A stretch of DNA of 64,000 bases from Rugamonas rubra (lineage in GTDB: Bacteria > Pseudomonadota > Gammaproteobacteria > Burkholderiales > Burkholderiaceae_D): contig NZ_FOTW01000023.1 in assembly GCF_900114705.1 (NCBI RefSeq), positions 62,001 through 126,000 of the forward strand. The letters are read 5' to 3'. Shown piece by piece: positions 19,677-28,505 of the stretch. Below the pieces are notes generated by a model. It had not been told where the DNA came from. It made no database searches and saw only the letters and a list, made by a program, of their open reading frames with translations. A program made the position numbers and the translations under genes. Every line of letters starts with the position of its first letter. Within the stretch, counting starts at the first letter, position 1.

Positions 19677-19727
19677 GTGTAGTTTCGGCGCGGATTAACG
19701 GGGTGCTGGCCTTACCCCAAAGGCAGA

Positions 19728-19757
19728 GGGGTCTGACCCCGTACGGGGTCAGACCCC
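19728..19757. repeat. Dispersed palindrome, copy 2 (perfect 13-4-13)
   Basis: Arms GGGGTCTGACCCC and GGGGTCAGACCCC around GTAC, without mismatch. Each arm is itself a near-palindrome (GGGGTC-N-GACCCC). An outer pair CTTACCCC (19711-19718) and GGGGTAAG (19775-19782) extends the fold. It lies between argC and the bactofilin gene. Confidence 0.85.
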
Positions 19758-19915
19758 GTGGCGTTGCGGGGTGCGGGGTAAGAGATACCGAGGCCGGCCC
19801 AGGCCGGTTTGGCGCGGCGGAGAAACGGCGAGCCAGATCAAGGCACGCCGGCCGCGCCGGAGTAGATTGAATGCTGGTCCCGGCGCCGCCGGGGCCGGCA
19901 CAGCGAGGGCAGCGC

Positions 19916-20305
19916 ATGTTCGGCCACAAAGCGAGAAGCAGCATGGACAGCCTGATCGGTCCGGCGACGCGGATCGACGGCGATCTGTTGTTTCGCGGCG
20001 GCCTGCGCATCGACGGCCGGGTGCGCGGCAACGTGGTCGCCGAGAACGAGCAGGACAGTTTTCTGGTGGTCTCCGAGCACGCCACCATCGAGGGGGCGGT
20101 GCGCTGCGCCCACCTGATCGTCAACGGCGCCATCCAGGGCGACGTGCACGCCAGCGAGTTGCTTGAAATCCAGCCGAAGGCCCGCATCTTGGGTGATATC
20201 AGTTACAAGGTGCTGGAAATCCACGCCGGCGCCCAGGTACAGGGGCGGCTTACCCATTTTGACTGTGTGGACAATGCCTTGCATTTGGCCGCAACGGGAG
20301 CATGA
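19916..20305 (+). CDS. Bactofilin (polymer-forming cytoskeletal protein)
   Basis: A 129-residue protein with the bactofilin beta-helix: GGLRIDGRVRGNV, HATIEGAVRCAHLIVNGAIQ, ELLEIQPKARILGDISYKVLEI and GAQVQGRL follow the short parallel-helix repeat. Bactofilins polymerise without nucleotide and organise cell-wall enzymes or appendages. The ATG at 19916 (MFGHKARSS) has GAGGG ahead of it; a start at 19871 would add 15 residues. It is just upstream of erpA. Confidence 0.88.
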   Translation: MFGHKARSSMDSLIGPATRIDGDLLFRGGLRIDGRVRGNVVAENEQDSFLVVSEHATIEGAVRCAHLIVNGAIQGDVHASELLEIQPKARILGDISYKVLEIHAGAQVQGRLTHFDCVDNALHLAATGA

Positions 20306-20356
20306 CTTGCGCCAAAGGTCTATAATGATCCAAATGTTTTCACGTAGGAGTCTGAA

Positions 20357-20719
20357 ATGAATGCTGTCGCCGAAGCGCAAGATGTAATCCCGTCGCCTAT
20401 TATCTTCACCGATAGCGCTGCCCAAAAGGTAGCCCAGCTGATCGAAGAAGAGGGTAATCCTGATTTGAAACTGCGCGTCTTCGTGCAGGGTGGCGGCTGC
20501 TCCGGCTTCCAGTACGGCTTCACCTTTGACGAAATCGTCAACGAAGACGACACCACGATGATCAAAAACGGCGTCCAGCTGTTGATCGATTCGATGAGCT
20601 ACCAGTACCTGGTCGGCGCGGAAATCGACTACAAGGACGACCTTGAAGGTGCCCAGTTCGTGATCAAGAATCCAACCGCGTCGTCGACTTGCGGTTGCGG
20701 TTCCTCGTTCTCGGTCTAA
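20357..20719 (+). CDS. erpA: Iron-sulfur cluster insertion protein ErpA
   Basis: An A-type carrier that hands Fe-S clusters to target proteins. In the 120-residue protein the three ligand cysteines are in GGGCSGFQYGF and STCGCGSSF near the C terminus. The position before anmK in the opposite direction and the high identity to the ErpA pattern (IFTDSAAQKVAQLIEEEGN) favour ErpA over IscA. AGGAG lies seven bases before the ATG and a TATAAT box at 20321-20326. Confidence 0.95.
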   Translation: MNAVAEAQDVIPSPIIFTDSAAQKVAQLIEEEGNPDLKLRVFVQGGGCSGFQYGFTFDEIVNEDDTTMIKNGVQLLIDSMSYQYLVGAEIDYKDDLEGAQFVIKNPTASSTCGCGSSFSV

Positions 20720-20823
20720 GCCACTTCGCAGCAACATCCCTCGCGGCGGCCAGTTGATCTGGCCGCCGTTGTCGTTTGTGCGGCAGTTTCGTTGCTACCG
20801 CGCCACATCGCCGCCGCCGCGCC

Positions 20824-21921
20824 TCAGCGCGGGTACAGCGCGCCCAACACCCTTGGCCCCGCCGCCCCCGTCACCGCCGGCAGATTGCCCGCCAGCCGCG
20901 CGTTGAAGCGGTAGCCCAGCCAGGCGAAGGCCAGCGCCTCGACCCGGTTCGGCGCCACGCCCAGCGCCTCGGTCGAGGCCACCGCCACCTTGCCGTCCAA
21001 GGCCGCCGCCAGGTCGCGCAGCAAGGTGCCGTTGTAGGCGCCGCCACCGCAGATGTAGAGCGCGTCCGCCCCGCCGCCGTACTGCGCCACCGCGCGCGCC
21101 AGCGTGACGGCGGTGAGCCGCGTCAGCGTGGCCTGCACGTCGGCCGGCGCCAACTGCGGGAAGGCGCTCAAACGGGCGTCCAGCCAGTCCATATGGAACA
21201 GGTCGCGGCCGGTGCTCTTGGGCGCCGGCAGGGCGAAGTAGGGCTCGGCCAGCAGCGCCGCCAGCAGCGCCGGTACGACCGTGCCGCTGGCGGCCCAGGC
21301 GCCGTCGGCGTCGTACTCGCGGCCCTGGTGGCGGGCGATCCAGCTGTCCATCAGCACGTTGCCGGGGCCGGTGTCGAAGCCGTCGACGCGGCCGTCGCCG
21401 TGCAGCACGCTGATGTTGGCGATGCCGCCGATGTTGGCCACCACGCGGCGCAGTCCGGCCACGCCGAACAGCGCCTGGTGGAAGGCCGGCACCAGCGGCG
21501 CGCCCTGGCCGCCGGCGGCCACGTCGCGGCTGCGGAAGTCGGCGACGACGTCGATGCCGCACAGCTCGGCCAGCAGCGCCGGATTGTTGGTCTGCCGCGT
21601 GAAGCCCAGTTCGGGCCGGTGGCGGATGGTCTGGCCGTGCGCCGCCACCGCGCTCACCGCGCCGGCCGCCACGCCGCCCTGGCGCAGCAGTTCCGCCACG
21701 CACTGGGCGTAGTGGATGGCGATCTGATTGGCCGCCAGCGCCTCGCGCTCCAGCTCGTTCGCGCCGGCCGCCTGCAGCGCCATCAGCTCGGCCCGCAGCG
21801 CCGTGGGGAAGGGCACGTAGGCCGCCGCCAGGGTGCGCGTGGCCGCGTCGCTGAAATCGGCGAGGGCGCCGTCGACACCGTCCAGGCTGGTGCCGGACAT
21901 CAGACCGATATACAGGGCCAT
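20824..21921 (-). CDS. anmK: Anhydro-N-acetylmuramic acid kinase
   Basis: Converts 1,6-anhydro-MurNAc from wall turnover to MurNAc 6-phosphate with ATP, in the cytoplasm. The 365-residue protein begins MALYIGLMSGTSLDGVDGAL, the diagnostic motif with the ATP-binding loop and catalytic Asp, and has VANIGGIANISVLHG, FDTGPGNVLMD and ICGGGAYNGTLL. It follows the M23 endopeptidase gene in the same direction, so the two wall-turnover genes are neighbours, but a terminator hairpin stands between. Confidence 0.95.
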   Translation of the reverse strand: MALYIGLMSGTSLDGVDGALADFSDAATRTLAAAYVPFPTALRAELMALQAAGANELEREALAANQIAIHYAQCVAELLRQGGVAAGAVSAVAAHGQTIRHRPELGFTRQTNNPALLAELCGIDVVADFRSRDVAAGGQGAPLVPAFHQALFGVAGLRRVVANIGGIANISVLHGDGRVDGFDTGPGNVLMDSWIARHQGREYDADGAWAASGTVVPALLAALLAEPYFALPAPKSTGRDLFHMDWLDARLSAFPQLAPADVQATLTRLTAVTLARAVAQYGGGADALYICGGGAYNGTLLRDLAAALDGKVAVASTEALGVAPNRVEALAFAWLGYRFNARLAGNLPAVTGAAGPRVLGALYPR

Positions 21922-22140
21922 GAGCTTGTTCCTTCGTGCTTGAAAAGTGTATTTTGCCTCAGCGCCTCAGTCGGCGCGGGAATAATTGTGCGGTAATTGC
22001 GCGTGGCCGCCGCCATGCTGTTGTTGCCACCCACAATGCGCGCCAGCACACGGAAGCCTGCGGCGAAAAACCGCATCATGGTCTTACTTTCTGAGGGGAA
22101 AGGGAAGGGCGGCGTGTACCGGCATGGCCGCGCAAAAATG

Positions 22141-22171
22141 AAAACAGGCCATATGAGATGGCCTGTTTTTT
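22141..22171. terminator. Bidirectional hairpin terminator after the M23 gene
   Basis: AAACAGGCCA (22142-22151), a 7-base loop, TGGCCTGTTT (22159-22168), with A residues before and T residues after, so it can work on either strand. It is 30 bases past the M23 gene stop. The remaining bases 21922-22140 are upstream of anmK and show nothing I recognise. Confidence 0.8.
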
Positions 22172-22201
22172 ACTACGCTGAAGGCGCTGCGCGCGCCGGG
22201 C

Positions 22202-23584
22202 TTACTTGGCGGCGACGCGGGTGTTGCTCGAACCGGCGGGGCGCAGCAGCGCGAAGCGGTGCGTCATGTCCGAGGCGAAGCTGCGGAAGCGGGCCATTTC
22301 GGCGGCCGTCAACGGCGCCTGGGCTTGCACGTTCAGGGTGTTCGGGTCCTTGGCTTCGCCGCCGACGCGGAACTCGTAGTGCAGGTGGGCGCCGGTCGAC
22401 CAGCCGGTGCTGCCGACGTAGCCGATCACGTCGCCCTGGCTGACTTTCGTGCCCTTTTTCATGCCGGCCGCGAAGCGGCTCATGTGGGCGTAGGCGGTGG
22501 TGTAGTTGGCCCAGTGCTTGAGCACGACCACGTTGCCGTAGCCGCCCTGGGTGCCGGCGAAGTCGACCACGCCGTCGCCGGAGGCGCGGATCGGCGTGCC
22601 GGTCGCGGCGGCGAAGTCGACGCCCTTGTGCTGTTTCCAGTTGCCGGAAATCGGGTGCACGCGCATCGAGAAGCCGGAGGAGATACGGGAGAATTCGAGG
22701 GGGGATTTGAGGAAGGCTTTTTTGAGGGACTTGCCGTCGAAGCTGTAGTAACCGCCACCTTGCTTGCTGGCCGGATCTTCGAACCAGACCGACTGGTAGG
22801 TGTTGCCGCGGCTGGTGAACTCGCCGGCCAGGATGCGCCCGGCGCGGACGAACTCGCCGTCCTGCCAGAAGGTTTCGTAGACCACGTTGAAATGGTCGCC
22901 GCGCTTCAGGTCGGAGCGGAAGTCGATGTTGGTGGAGAACATCTCGACGATCTGGTGCACGATGGTGTCGGGCAGCTTGGCGCCGTCGCTGTTCGAGTCG
23001 GTCGCCGCGAACAGGGTCGAGGTGATGTTGCGCGCGTGCATTTCGACGCGGCGTTCCAGCTGGGCCGCCGTCTCGGTGGCGACGAAGCCGTCGCCCTTGC
23101 GGGTGATCGAAATATTCTTGACCGGAATGTCCTTGCCGTCGACCACGGAGGCGCGCAACCACTGCAGGTTGCCGTCCTCGTCGGTTTGCGCCTGGACCCG
23201 CTTGCCGGTCTTCAGTTGCATCACGCCGTGGGCGACCTTGTCCTTCTTGATGAAGTTCTCCGCCGCCTCGTCGTCCACGCCGAGGCGGGTCAACAGCGTG
23301 GCCAGCGTGTCGCCGGCGCGGATTTTTTCTTCGTGGACGTAGTGGTCGGTGGATTGTTGCTGCTGGAGGGAGTCGATCTGGGCGGCGATGTTCGGCATGG
23401 CGATCTCTTGCGAGACCGATTTGACTGGCAGGTCGGAGGCGTCTGGCGCGAGCGGCGCCACACCGGCGGCGCCGAAGGCGCAGACCGCCAGCAGCAGCGC
23501 CGACGTGCTAACGATGCGCGCCTTGCGGGTCGAACCTAGCAGTTGGAACAAGCGCGAGCTTGTGATTTTATTTGTAGGGTTCAT
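22202..23584 (-). CDS. M23 family murein endopeptidase with OapA/LysM-like region
   Basis: A 460-residue envelope protein of the MepM type, which cuts peptidoglycan cross-links. It has an N-terminal membrane or signal segment (about 19-45), a LysM-like module (KIRAGDTLATLLTRLGVDDE, about 125-145), a linker, and the peptidase domain in the last third. The zinc ligands are seen in HPISGNWKQHKGVDFA and in GWSTGAHLHYEFRV. All LytM metal ligands are intact, so it should be active. It is divergent from tyrS and upstream of anmK. Confidence 0.92.
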   Translation of the reverse strand: MNPTNKITSSRLFQLLGSTRKARIVSTSALLLAVCAFGAAGVAPLAPDASDLPVKSVSQEIAMPNIAAQIDSLQQQQSTDHYVHEEKIRAGDTLATLLTRLGVDDEAAENFIKKDKVAHGVMQLKTGKRVQAQTDEDGNLQWLRASVVDGKDIPVKNISITRKGDGFVATETAAQLERRVEMHARNITSTLFAATDSNSDGAKLPDTIVHQIVEMFSTNIDFRSDLKRGDHFNVVYETFWQDGEFVRAGRILAGEFTSRGNTYQSVWFEDPASKQGGGYYSFDGKSLKKAFLKSPLEFSRISSGFSMRVHPISGNWKQHKGVDFAAATGTPIRASGDGVVDFAGTQGGYGNVVVLKHWANYTTAYAHMSRFAAGMKKGTKVSQGDVIGYVGSTGWSTGAHLHYEFRVGGEAKDPNTLNVQAQAPLTAAEMARFRSFASDMTHRFALLRPAGSSNTRVAAK

Positions 23585-23743
23585 GCAATCAGTTAAAATT
23601 TGCCGCTTGAACTATTCAGGAACGTTTTGTTTTTATAATTTTTGATTCGGTTCGTTTTCATACGGCAAGATTGATCGGACCGAACATTATAGCAAACTCC
23701 TGGAACCCCCTACCATTTCGAGAATTCAGGTAAGAAAAAACCT

Positions 23744-25003
23744 ATGGACAACACCTCCACATCGCCCGCCAAGAAGGCGCCCGCTCCGCTGCTGCCACTG
23801 ACCGACCGCGTCCAGGAAGCCCTCGCCATCACCAAGCGCGGTGTGGACGAACTGCTGATCGAAAGCGAGTTCGCGCAGAAGCTGGCGCGTTCCGAACAAA
23901 GCGGCGTGCCGCTGCGCGTCAAGCTGGGTCTGGACCCGACCGCGCCCGACCTGCACCTGGGCCACACCGTGGTGCTCAACAAGATGCGCCAGTTGCAGGA
24001 CCTGGGCCACCAGGTCATTTTCCTGATCGGCGACTTCACCTCGATGATCGGCGACCCGTCCGGCCGCAACGTCACCCGCCCGCCGCTGACCAAGGAGCAG
24101 GTCGAGGACAACGCGATGACCTATTTCAAGCAGGCCTCGCTGGTGCTCGACGCCGGCAAGACCGAGATCCGCTACAACTCCGAATGGTGCGATCCGCTGG
24201 GCGCGCGCGGCATGATCCAGCTGGCCTCGCGCTACACGGTGGCGCGCATGATGGAGCGCGACGATTTCAGCAAACGCTTTAAGAGTGGGACACCGATCGC
24301 CGTCCATGAGTTCCTGTATCCGCTGATGCAGGGTTACGATTCGGTCGCCCTGAAGGCCGACCTGGAGCTGGGCGGCACCGACCAGAAGTTCAACCTGCTG
24401 GTCGGCCGCGAGCTGCAAAAGGACTACGGCCAGGAACAGCAGTGCGTGCTGACCATGCCGCTGCTCGAGGGCCTGGACGGCGTCGACAAGATGTCCAAGT
24501 CGAAGAACAACTACATCGGCATCACCGAGCCGGGCAACACCATGTTCGCCAAGCTGATGAGTATTTCCGACGTGATGATGTGGCGCTACTTCGAGCTGCT
24601 GTCGTTCCGCTCGCTCGCCGAGCTGGCCCAGCTCAAGGCCGAGATTGAAGGCGGCCGCAACCCGCGCGACGCCAAGGTGGCGCTGGCGCAGGAGATCGTC
24701 GCCCGCTTCCACTCCAAGCAGGCGGCCGACGACGCGCTGGCCGACTTCGTCAACCGCTCCAAGGGCGGCATTCCGGACGACGTGCCCGAGCTGACCCTGG
24801 CCGGCGCGCCGGCCGCCATCGCCCAACTGCTCAAGCAGAGCGGCCTGTGCGCCTCCGTCTCCGAGGCCACCCGCATGGTCGACCAAGGCGGCGTGCGGGT
24901 CGACGGCACGGTGGTCAGCGACAAGGCGCTGAAGATCGAGGCCGGCACCTTCGTGCTGCAAGTGGGCAAGCGCAAGTTCGCCCGCGTCACGCTGACGGCA
25001 TGA
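23744..25003 (+). CDS. tyrS: Tyrosyl-tRNA synthetase
   Basis: Charges tRNA-Tyr. The 419-residue class I enzyme has the HIGH-type motif HLGHTVVLNKM, the KMSKS motif in KMSKSKNNYIG, and a C-terminal S4 RNA-binding domain (about 350-415, with SEATRMVDQGGVRVDG). There is a 25-residue N-terminal extension before DRVQEALAITKRG. The stop overlaps the dtd start as ATGA, so the two are translationally coupled. Confidence 0.97.
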   Translation: MDNTSTSPAKKAPAPLLPLTDRVQEALAITKRGVDELLIESEFAQKLARSEQSGVPLRVKLGLDPTAPDLHLGHTVVLNKMRQLQDLGHQVIFLIGDFTSMIGDPSGRNVTRPPLTKEQVEDNAMTYFKQASLVLDAGKTEIRYNSEWCDPLGARGMIQLASRYTVARMMERDDFSKRFKSGTPIAVHEFLYPLMQGYDSVALKADLELGGTDQKFNLLVGRELQKDYGQEQQCVLTMPLLEGLDGVDKMSKSKNNYIGITEPGNTMFAKLMSISDVMMWRYFELLSFRSLAELAQLKAEIEGGRNPRDAKVALAQEIVARFHSKQAADDALADFVNRSKGGIPDDVPELTLAGAPAAIAQLLKQSGLCASVSEATRMVDQGGVRVDGTVVSDKALKIEAGTFVLQVGKRKFARVTLTA

Positions 25004-25446
25004 TCGCCCTGCTGCAAAGGGTCAGCGGCGCCAGCGTGGTGGTCGACGGCGCCAACATCGGCGCCATCGACGCCGGCCTGCTGGTGCTGCTGTGCGCCGA
25101 ACGGGCCGACACGGAGAAGGAGGCCGACGCGCTGCTCAACAAGTTGCTCGGCTACCGCGTCTTCGCCGACGCCGCCGGCAAGATGAACCTGAGCGTGAGC
25201 GACGTCGCCGGCGGCCTGCTGCTGGTGCCCCAGTTCACGCTGGCGGCCGACACCAAGTCCGGCACGCGGCCCTCGTTCACGCCGGCCGCCAGCCCGCAGG
25301 ACGGCCTGCGCCTGTTCGACTATTTTGTCGGCCAGGCGCGCGCCCGCCACCCCGTGGTGGCAACCGGCCGCTTCGGCGCCGACATGAAAGTGTCGCTGAC
25401 CAACGACGGACCGGTGACCTTCTGGCTGCAAGTGAGCGCCAAATGA
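25000..25446 (+). CDS. dtd: D-aminoacyl-tRNA deacylase
   Basis: Hydrolyses D-Tyr-tRNA and other D-aminoacyl-tRNAs, a proofreading job that fits its overlap with tyrS. The 148-residue protein starts MIALLQRVSGASVVVDG and has VPQFTLAAD and the invariant NDGPVTFWLQ with the Gly-cisPro pair that reads chirality. The frame stays open upstream, but the ATG at 25000 is the one that fits the family. Confidence 0.96.
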   Translation: MIALLQRVSGASVVVDGANIGAIDAGLLVLLCAERADTEKEADALLNKLLGYRVFADAAGKMNLSVSDVAGGLLLVPQFTLAADTKSGTRPSFTPAASPQDGLRLFDYFVGQARARHPVVATGRFGADMKVSLTNDGPVTFWLQVSAK

Positions 25447-25528
25447 GCGCCCGATAGTATGATTTGATTGAGCTTCCTCAACGGGGCCGCCAAGACAAAC
25501 AAGAAAATCATCTGACGGAGCGCAGACC

Positions 25529-26191
25529 ATGAGACTTTGGAGTGATTCTTTCCGCGACGGCGGCTTCATCCCGCCCGCCTACGCGTTCGCGGAGATGGAT
25601 CCGGCCAGCCGGGTGCGCCTGGCGGGCAACCGCAACCCCCACCTGGCCTGGGACGAGGTGCCCAACGGCACCGAGTCGCTGATCTTGTTCTGCATCGACG
25701 GCGACGCGCCGCAGGACGGCCGCGACGTCAACCAGGCCGGCCGCGAGCTGGCCATCGCCCTGCCGCGCGGCGACTTCTTCCATTGGACGCTGGCCGACCT
25801 GCCGCCGGCGTTGCGCGCCATCGGCGAGGGCAGCCTGTCGGACGGCGTCACGCCGCACGGCAAGCCGGGGCCGGCCGCGCTGCTCGGCGTCGGCAACGGC
25901 GGCGCCCGGCCGCTGCGCCAGGGCGTCAACGACTACAGCGCCTGGTTTTCCGCCGACCCGGCGATGGCCGGCGACTATTACGGGTATGATGGCCCCTGTC
26001 CGCCGTGGAACGATTTGCGCATCCACCACTACATCTTCCGCCTCTACGCGCTCGATGAGGCGCGCCTCGAGTTGCCGGAGCGCTTCACCGGCGCCGAGGC
26101 CTACGCCGCGCTGCGCGGCCACATTCTCGACGAAGCACAACTGATCGGCCGCTACACGCTGAACCCGGCGCTGGCGGCGGCCAAGAACTAG
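25529..26191 (+). CDS. YbhB/YbcL family PEBP-like protein
   Basis: A 220-residue protein of the phosphatidylethanolamine-binding (Raf kinase inhibitor-like) fold. Visible signatures: NRNPHLAWDEVPNGTESLIL, a central IDGDAPQ with FFHWTLADLP, and YYGYDGPCPPWNDLRIHHYIFRLYAL. Bacterial members bind small anions or lipids; no physiological role is established. There is no signal peptide. It has a GGAG ribosome binding site and is followed six bases later by the phosphatase gene. Confidence 0.9.
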   Translation: MRLWSDSFRDGGFIPPAYAFAEMDPASRVRLAGNRNPHLAWDEVPNGTESLILFCIDGDAPQDGRDVNQAGRELAIALPRGDFFHWTLADLPPALRAIGEGSLSDGVTPHGKPGPAALLGVGNGGARPLRQGVNDYSAWFSADPAMAGDYYGYDGPCPPWNDLRIHHYIFRLYALDEARLELPERFTGAEAYAALRGHILDEAQLIGRYTLNPALAAAKN

Positions 26192-26197
26192 GATTGC

Positions 26198-26842
26198 ATG
26201 AGTACCAAGATTTTACTGATCCGCCACGGCGAGACGGCGTGGAACGCCGTGCGCCGCCTGCAGGGCCACACCGACATCGCCCTCAACGACGAGGGCCTGC
26301 GCCAGGCCGAGGCGCTGGCCCGCGCCCTGGCCGACGAGCGCATCGACGCCGTCGTCGCCAGCGACCTGCAACGCGCCGTGCAGACGGCGCAGGCGGTCAG
26401 CGCGCTGCACGACTTGCCGCTGCACACAGACGCCGAACTGCGCGAGCGCTGCTACGGCGGCTTCGAGGGCTTGCTGTACAGCGACATCGAGCGGCGCTAC
26501 CCGGCCGACTACGCGCTGTGGCAGGCGCGCGACATCGACGCCGTGATGCCCTCCGGCGAGCGCCAGGCCGAGAGCTTCCGCCAGTTCTATGACCGCAGCG
26601 TCGACGCCATCGTCGGCTGGGCCGAGCGCCACGCCGGCCGGACGGTGGTGGTGGTGGCGCACGGCGGCGTGCTCGAGTGCGCCTACCGCGCGGCGGTCGG
26701 CATGTCGCTCGACAGTCCGCGCGACTTCCAGGTCAAGAACGCCAGCATCAACCGCTTCACCTTGGTCGGCGGCAAGTTGTCGCTCGACAGCTGGGGCGAG
26801 GTCGAGCACCTGCAACTGGCCGCGCTGGACGACATCATTTAG
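26198..26842 (+). CDS. Histidine phosphatase family protein (phosphoglycerate mutase-like)
   Basis: A 214-residue enzyme of the two-histidine branch. The phosphorylated histidine lies in LIRHGETAWNAVRRLQGHTD and the second in VVVVAHGGVLECAYR. The E in LRERCYGGFEGL is the proton donor. It resembles GpmB/CobC-type cofactor-independent phosphatases. The substrate is not clear. It is six bases after the PEBP gene and probably shares its mRNA. Confidence 0.88.
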   Translation: MSTKILLIRHGETAWNAVRRLQGHTDIALNDEGLRQAEALARALADERIDAVVASDLQRAVQTAQAVSALHDLPLHTDAELRERCYGGFEGLLYSDIERRYPADYALWQARDIDAVMPSGERQAESFRQFYDRSVDAIVGWAERHAGRTVVVVAHGGVLECAYRAAVGMSLDSPRDFQVKNASINRFTLVGGKLSLDSWGEVEHLQLAALDDII

Positions 26843-27028
26843 TTTAAAGCAAGCTTTCCGCCGCCGCCGGCGCGCCGGTGGCGGGCGCACGCGCGTGCTA
26901 AAATTTTCACTGCGGCAACTGTCTTGGCGCCCTTCGCAACCATGCTTTCTGCGCGGCCATGAAAATAGTGCTTATTAATTGAGCAGTGCATCGGTTAAAA
27001 TAGAAGGTTCCTCCCTCCCATTCAGGTA

Positions 27029-28051
27029 ATGTCAGTGCAAATCGGCCCCTACTTACTGCGTAACAACGTCTTCGTCGCCCCCATGGCTGGCGTGACGGAC
27101 CGGCCTTTCCGCCAACTGTGCAAGCAGCTCGGCGCCGGCTACGCGGTGTCGGAGATGGCCGCCTCGAATCCGCGCCTGTGGGCGACGGAAAAGAGTTCGC
27201 GCCGCACCGACCACACCGGCGAGATGGAGCCGAAGGCGGTGCAAATCGCCGGCGCCGACCCGCAGGACCTGGCCGACTGCGCCCGCTTCAACGTCGAACG
27301 GGGCGCCCAGATCATCGACATCAATATGGGTTGCCCGGTGAAAAAGGTTTGCAACAGCTGGTGCGGTTCGGCCCTGCTGCAGGACGAGGCGCTGGTGGAA
27401 AAGATTTTGCACGCGGTGGTCGGCGCGGTCGACGTGCCGGTCACCCTGAAGTTCCGTACCGGCTGGGACCGCCTGAACAAGAACGCCCTGAACATCGCCC
27501 GCATCGCCGAGGACGCCGGTATCGCCATGCTGACCTTGCATGGCCGCACCCGCGCCGACGGCTACAAGGGCGACGCCGAGTACGACACCATCGCGGCGGT
27601 CAAGCGCTCGGTTTCCATTCCGGTGGTGGCCAACGGCGACATCACCTCGCCGGAAAAGGCCAAGTATGTGCTGGAGCAAACCGGCGCCGACGCCATCATG
27701 GTCGGCCGCGCGGCGCAGGGCCGGCCGTGGATCTTCCGCGAGATCGAGCATTTCCTGCGCACCGGCAGCCACTTGCCGGCGCCCTATGTGGACGAGGTGC
27801 GCGCCCTGATGGACGAGCATCTGCGCGCCCACTACGCGTTTTATGGCGATTTCCTCGGCGTGCGCACGGCGCGCAAGCATATCGGTTGGTATGTGCGCGA
27901 CCTGGCCGGCGGCGAGGAGTTCCGCCAGAAAATGAACCTGTTGGAGTCGATCGATGCGCAATTGCAGGCGGTCGACCAGTTTTTTGAATCGCAATGGAGT
28001 TTTGGTGAGCGGTTACAATACCGCCTCTCCGATGATTTGCAGCCCGCATAA
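27029..28051 (+). CDS. dusB: tRNA-dihydrouridine synthase B
   Basis: An FMN enzyme that reduces uridines in the tRNA D-loop with NADPH. The 340-residue protein shows VAPMAGVTDRPFRQL, DINMGCPVKKVCNSWCGSALL (the second cysteine of NSWCGS is the general acid), HGRTRADGYKG and IMVGRAAQGRPW. It heads the dusB-fis operon, which is conserved in many proteobacteria. AGGTA stands just ahead of the ATG. Confidence 0.96.
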   Translation: MSVQIGPYLLRNNVFVAPMAGVTDRPFRQLCKQLGAGYAVSEMAASNPRLWATEKSSRRTDHTGEMEPKAVQIAGADPQDLADCARFNVERGAQIIDINMGCPVKKVCNSWCGSALLQDEALVEKILHAVVGAVDVPVTLKFRTGWDRLNKNALNIARIAEDAGIAMLTLHGRTRADGYKGDAEYDTIAAVKRSVSIPVVANGDITSPEKAKYVLEQTGADAIMVGRAAQGRPWIFREIEHFLRTGSHLPAPYVDEVRALMDEHLRAHYAFYGDFLGVRTARKHIGWYVRDLAGGEEFRQKMNLLESIDAQLQAVDQFFESQWSFGERLQYRLSDDLQPA

Positions 28052-28161
28052 GCAGGCTGCGGCAGCACCAAAAAAGTTATATAAAAAAAGGGCAAGTGCC
28101 CAGCGCCCGCAGCGGGCGCGGCACCGCGTCACGCAATATTAATTAGCCGAATGACATTAAA

Positions 28162-28395
28162 ATGAGCAAAGAAAGCATCCAGGAAGTTGTCCAGAAGAGC
28201 CTTGAAGATTACTTCAACGACCTGGGCGAGCAGCAAGCTTCGAACATTTACGACATGGTCGTGTTGACCGTCGAAAAGCCGATCCTCGAAGTGGTCATGA
28301 CCCGCGCCGACGGCAACCAGTCGCACGCCGCGCAAATGCTCGGCATCAACCGCAACACCTTGCGCAAGAAACTGCAAGAGCACGGCCTGCTGTAG
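28162..28395 (+). CDS. fis: Fis family DNA-binding protein
   Basis: A 77-residue nucleoid protein and transcription activator. The C-terminal helix-turn-helix is intact (QSHAAQMLGINRNTLRKKLQEHGLL). The E. coli protein has 98 residues; the shorter version without the N-terminal beta-hairpin tail is usual in betaproteobacteria. It is 110 bases after dusB and probably cotranscribed with it. Confidence 0.94.
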   Translation: MSKESIQEVVQKSLEDYFNDLGEQQASNIYDMVVLTVEKPILEVVMTRADGNQSHAAQMLGINRNTLRKKLQEHGLL

Positions 28396-28505
28396 CCCGT
28401 CGCCCGTTCCGCCCCGCTAGTGGCTGAGGACGGCCGCTGGTGGCGTGAATGTTGCGCCCAAGCAGCCTTGATTTGTACAGAATACTCAACCACCTAGCCA
28501 CTGCC

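Noticed and set aside
19728..19757. The GGGGTC palindromes as rho-independent terminators
   Set aside because: The stems are strong, but no T run follows most copies, and one lies inside an operon (45561).
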